Below, piece after piece: positions 7,675 to 10,001 of a stretch of DNA of 10,001 nt. The notes under the pieces are model-generated. The model was not told the origin of the DNA, did not search any database, and saw only the letters and a program-made list of their open reading frames with translations. The DNA is from Flavobacterium sp. (GTDB lineage Bacteria > Bacteroidota > Bacteroidia > Flavobacteriales > Flavobacteriaceae), in assembly GCA_024642295.1 (NCBI GenBank), contig JAHEBK010000034.1, positions 1 through 10,001 on the forward strand. The letters run 5' to 3'. The number at the start of each line of letters is the position of its first letter. Position 1 is the first letter of the stretch. Both the position numbers and the translations under genes were made by a program.

Positions 7675-7730
7675 TTAACAGGAAAGTAATAATCACTTAA
7701 CGTGATTAAAACACCTAATATGTTTCTTTG
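7675..7730 (+). promoter_or_regulatory. Lipoprotein promoter: Pho-box-like direct repeats plus -7 element
   Basis: TTAACA (7675-7680), GTAATA (7686-7691) and TTAACG (7697-7702) follow an 11-bp period, with a weak fourth copy AAAACA at 7708. TTAACG ends 20 nt before TTTCTTTG (7723-7730), a one-deviation -7 element. The spacing was predicted from the porin promoters before I looked here, which makes this a modest test of the pattern. The leader is about 26 nt. The -7 element lies downstream of the alternative ATG at 7702, arguing for translation from 7762. Confidence 0.57.
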
Positions 7731-7761
7731 TGGTGTAAAAAATAAACAAAAAAATAAACAA

Positions 7762-8883
7762 ATGAAAAAATCAATTTTAGCAATTTTAGCAGTAGCATCA
7801 ATTGCATTTACAAGTTGTAATCCAGACGAAACAACTGCGTCAAGTACTTTTGAATTAAAAGTAGACGATTTAAAAGGTAGCATTAATGACGGTACTGTAA
7901 CATTAGATCCAACAAAAACTTACACTTTAACAGGAGGATTAACAGTAAAATCTGGAGCTACATTAATTATTCCTGCTGGAACAACAATCAAATCTGATCC
8001 AACAGCAGATACAGAAAAAGCGAAAACAATTTTCATAGCAGTTTCAAGAGGTGCAAAAATATTCGTTAACGGTACAGCAACTAAACCTGTAGTAATGACA
8101 TCTGGAAAAGTTTCTCCAACAGAAGGAAACTGGGGAGGTTTAATTATCTGTGGTGACGCAAAAGTAAACACAGGTGATAACGGTACTTCTGAAGTAGGTG
8201 GCTTACTTTACGGCGGTAACAATAATGCAGATTCATCAGGATCAATTACTTACTTGAAAATTTCTTATACTGGGTCAAAATTTAGTGATACTAAAGAATA
8301 TAACGGAGTTTCTTTCTTTGGAGTAGGTAGTGGAACTGTAGTAAACAACATCTATACTTATGAAAGTGGTGATGATGCAGTTGAGTTTTTTGGAGGTGCA
8401 GTGAATGCTTCTAACTTAGTACTTATCAATTCTTATGATGATTCATTAGATTATGCTGATGGATATATTGGAACAATCACAAACGTTTATATCTCTGGGG
8501 TTTCATTTGGAGGAATTGAAGGATCAAACAATGGAGCAAATGATATTGCTACTCCAATGACTGATGCTAAAATCTCAAACATCTCAATCGTAAAAGGAAC
8601 TGAAGCGAAATTTACAGCTTCTGAAAAAGCAATCAACTTCAAAGAAGGTGGTGGAAAACAAACGTACACTAACTTATATGTACATAGCGATATGCCTTCA
8701 ATTTTTGCTAAGTTAGATTCTGGTACTGGTGCTACTGCAAGAATTGCAGCAGGTGACTTCAAAATCAACACTATCAACTTTGTAACTGCAAACAATACTG
8801 TTGCAACTTATGTAGCAGCTCAAACTGGTGCTGGTAACGGAGCTACTTTACCAACTTGGGCAGATTGGACAAAAAATAATTAA
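7762..8883 (+). CDS. Surface-type lipoprotein with predicted right-handed beta-helix, likely partner of the TonB receptor
   Basis: I chose the ATG at 7762 (373 residues). It gives a lipoprotein signal, MKKSILAILAVASIAFTSC, with lipobox FTSC and Cys19. An in-frame ATG at 7702 would add 20 residues ahead of the signal and lies upstream of the -7 element. Residues after Cys19 are NPDETT; an early acidic pair there resembles the Bacteroidota surface-export signal, so exposure on the cell surface is likely but inferred. The body has short repeating beta rungs rich in Gly, Asn and Thr (GATLIIPAGTTIKSD, GNWGGLIICGDAKVN), as in parallel beta-helix proteins. It contains two consecutive acidic motifs, DDAVEFFGG (204-212) and DDSLDYADG (226-234). 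I recognise the general type as one often found beside TonB receptors with the GLGDRYN plug, but no enzymatic activity is evident. A role in substrate capture is inference. Confidence 0.8.
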   Translation: MKKSILAILAVASIAFTSCNPDETTASSTFELKVDDLKGSINDGTVTLDPTKTYTLTGGLTVKSGATLIIPAGTTIKSDPTADTEKAKTIFIAVSRGAKIFVNGTATKPVVMTSGKVSPTEGNWGGLIICGDAKVNTGDNGTSEVGGLLYGGNNNADSSGSITYLKISYTGSKFSDTKEYNGVSFFGVGSGTVVNNIYTYESGDDAVEFFGGAVNASNLVLINSYDDSLDYADGYIGTITNVYISGVSFGGIEGSNNGANDIATPMTDAKISNISIVKGTEAKFTASEKAINFKEGGGKQTYTNLYVHSDMPSIFAKLDSGTGATARIAAGDFKINTINFVTANNTVATYVAAQTGAGNGATLPTWADWTKNN

Positions 8884-8900
8884 TAGTAAAACAAATTCAC

Positions 8901-8930
8901 AAAAACCTCCCAAATTTGGGAGGTTTTTTT
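8901..8930 (+). terminator. Terminator after the lipoprotein gene
   Basis: A perfect inverted repeat, AAAAACCTCCCAAA and its complement (8901-8928), runs into seven T. It starts 17 bp past the lipoprotein stop. The symmetrical A and T flanks would let it work in either direction, but only the plus-strand gene needs it. Confidence 0.9.
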
Positions 8931-8977
8931 GTTGATAACTATTTTTTATATATATTTACTCATTATAAATAGTTGCG

Positions 8978-9316
8978 ATGGCAAAAAAATACTTTTATAT
9001 TATTCTCTTAATGGCATTTCTTGGTTCCTTTAGCGTAAAAGCTCAGGACACTAAGCAATTGTCTAAAACACAAGAAAGCACTTCAATTGAAGGTTTAAAC
9101 TTGTATCCAAACCCTGTGAATAATGGCAAAGTATCTATTTCGACTAAAAATGATTCCAATAAAGACATTATAATTTTCGACTTACTTGGGAAAAAAATAG
9201 TACAAACTCAGCTTAGCGGTAAAGAGCTAAATGTTTCTAGTTTATCTCCTGGAGTTTATATTATTAAAATAATTGAAGACAATGCTTCAGCTACAAGAAA
9301 ATTAATCGTACGATAA
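8978..9316 (+). CDS. Small secreted protein consisting almost only of a T9SS type A sorting domain
   Basis: The protein has 112 residues. The signal peptide MAKKYFYIILLMAFLGSFSVKA, with cleavage before Gln23, is followed by a polar linker of about 15 residues and then directly by a type A sorting domain (about 38-112): LNLYPNPVNNGKVSI, IIIFDLLGKKI, SSLSPGVYIIKI and the basic end ATRKLIVR. In this family the domain usually sits at the C-terminus of large cargo proteins to direct them through the type IX system. Here there is no cargo, so the product is a free sorting domain or has some role of its own. It follows the lipoprotein gene after a terminator. No Pho-box-like repeat is visible; TATATTTA at 8951-8958 is a weak -7 candidate. 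It may depend on read-through. Link to the transport genes is by position only. Confidence 0.85.
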   Translation: MAKKYFYIILLMAFLGSFSVKAQDTKQLSKTQESTSIEGLNLYPNPVNNGKVSISTKNDSNKDIIIFDLLGKKIVQTQLSGKELNVSSLSPGVYIIKIIEDNASATRKLIVR

Positions 9317-9335
9317 TATTTACTAAAAATATATT

Positions 9336-9368
9336 AAAAAAGCTCCAATTCATTCTTGGAGCTTTTTT
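9336..9368 (+). terminator. Terminator after the small T9SS-domain gene
   Basis: AAAAAAGCTCCAA and its perfect complement surround a 7-nt loop (9349-9355), ending in six T. It starts 19 bp past the stop codon and separates this locus from ruvC. Confidence 0.9.
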
Positions 9369-9434
9369 ATTTTAATTTTTGTCCCCTCCTGGAATTTATT
9401 AATAAATTTACCAAACTAGATACTCCAAAAGAAT

Positions 9435-9442
9435 TAGTTTTG
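9435..9442 (+). promoter_or_regulatory. -7 promoter element for ruvC
   Basis: TAGTTTTG is a perfect TAnnTTTG match lying 47 nt before the ruvC ATG. No good TTG -33 element is seen at the expected distance. The position 20 nt upstream reads TACCAA, so the regulatory hexamer of the transport genes is absent, which serves as a negative comparison. Confidence 0.5.
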
Positions 9443-9489
9443 TATCCTGTAAAAATAACTTTTGGATTATAAAAAATGAATCTACTACA

Positions 9490-10001
9490 ATGCCAAACGA
9501 ACGCATCATATTAGGAATTGACCCTGGAACCACTATAATGGGTTTTGGACTAATTAAAGTAGTCAATAAAAAAATGACGTTTTTACAATTGAATGAATTG
9601 CAATTGTCCAAGTACGACAATCACTATCAAAAATTGAAAATTATTTTTGAACGTACCATCGAATTAATTGAAACCCACCATCCAGACGAAATTGCCATTG
9701 AAGCCCCTTTCTTTGGGAAAAATGTGCAATCTATGTTAAAACTAGGAAGAGCGCAAGGTGTGGCGATGGCGGCAGGGTTATCCAGAGGAATCCCCATAAC
9801 CGAATACGAACCCAAAAAAATAAAAATGGCGATTACTGGCAACGGTAATGCTAGTAAAGAACAAGTCGCTAAAATGCTCCAACAACTTTTAGGGCTAAAA
9901 GAATTGCCTAAAAATCTCGATTCCACAGATGGATTAGCCGCAGCGGTTTGTCATTTTTTCAATTCTGGGAAAGTTGAGGTTGGAAAAAGTTATTCGGGTT
10001 G
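9490..10001 (+). CDS. ruvC: Crossover junction endodeoxyribonuclease RuvC (partial, 3' end beyond window)
   Basis: 170 codons from the ATG at 9490 to the window edge; the family is about 165-190 residues, so only a short tail can be missing. RuvC is the dimeric, Mg-dependent nuclease that resolves Holliday junctions with RuvAB. The RNase H-like fold is clear: [16 protein letters not shown] (6-21) with catalytic Asp11, then [23 protein letters not shown] with Glu71, and the C-terminal [15 protein letters not shown] with Asp144 and Asp147, completing the four acidic residues. [22 protein letters not shown] is the typical DNA-binding region. An earlier ATG at 9476 is out of frame. The gene is a housekeeping function unrelated to the transport locus and marks its right border. 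Confidence 0.95.
   Translation, partial: MPNERIILGIDPGTTIMGFGLIKVVNKKMTFLQLNELQLSKYDNHYQKLKIIFERTIELIETHHPDEIAIEAPFFGKNVQSMLKLGRAQGVAMAAGLSRGIPITEYEPKKIKMAITGNGNASKEQVAKMLQQLLGLKELPKNLDSTDGLAAAVCHFFNSGKVEVGKSYSG

Noticed and set aside
7702..7761. Upstream in-frame ATG extending the lipoprotein by 20 residues
   Set aside because: It puts a polar stretch ahead of the lipoprotein signal, would move the lipobox Cys to residue 39, and lies upstream of the predicted -7 element at 7723-7730.
9408..9926. Two minus-strand open frames opposite ruvC and its leader
   Set aside because: They are antisense to a clearly recognised ruvC gene with all catalytic residues and show no family features of their own.

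Overview
The window looks like chromosome of a Flavobacterium-like member of the Bacteroidota. The DNA is strongly AT-rich. Leaders are A-rich and lack Shine-Dalgarno sequences. Promoter -7 elements of the TAnnTTTG type are present, one protein carries a type IX secretion sorting domain, and the outer-membrane proteins are a TonB receptor with a carboxypeptidase-like N-domain and porins of the O/P family. I see no tRNA, rRNA, CRISPR array, insertion sequence or other mobile element.

Layout. On the minus strand, from the left: a porin whose 3' end is cut by the window edge (1-963); a non-coding stretch ending in a terminator; a second, paralogous porin (1346-2563); then a two-gene PhoB/PhoR-like operon with the response regulator (3894-4577) before the kinase (2753-3823) and a terminator behind it. 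On the plus strand, divergent from the regulator: a TonB-dependent receptor (4801-7554), a surface-type lipoprotein with a predicted beta-helix (7762-8883) and a tiny secreted protein that is little more than a T9SS sorting domain (8978-9316), each closed by its own hairpin terminator. At the right edge is ruvC (9490 to the end, cut), an unrelated housekeeping gene.

How it fits together. The four outer-membrane transport genes (two porins, receptor, lipoprotein) are separate transcription units, but by eye all four upstream regions carry the same architecture: hexamers resembling TTAACA repeated with an 11-bp period, with one hexamer ending exactly 20 nt before a TAnnTTTG-like -7 element. This is the geometry of PhoB/PhoP-family direct-repeat sites, and the hexamer resembles the Bacillus PhoP box TT(A/C/T)A(C/T)A. 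The receptor promoter has the largest set, six in-phase copies. The regulator's own promoter and ruvC lack it. The simplest reading is a compact regulon in which the adjacent two-component system switches on an outer-membrane uptake set. The porin family, the PhoB/PhoR resemblance and the box type point to phosphate or phosphorylated compounds as substrate, but no pst, phoU or phosphatase gene lies in the window, so the substrate is inference.
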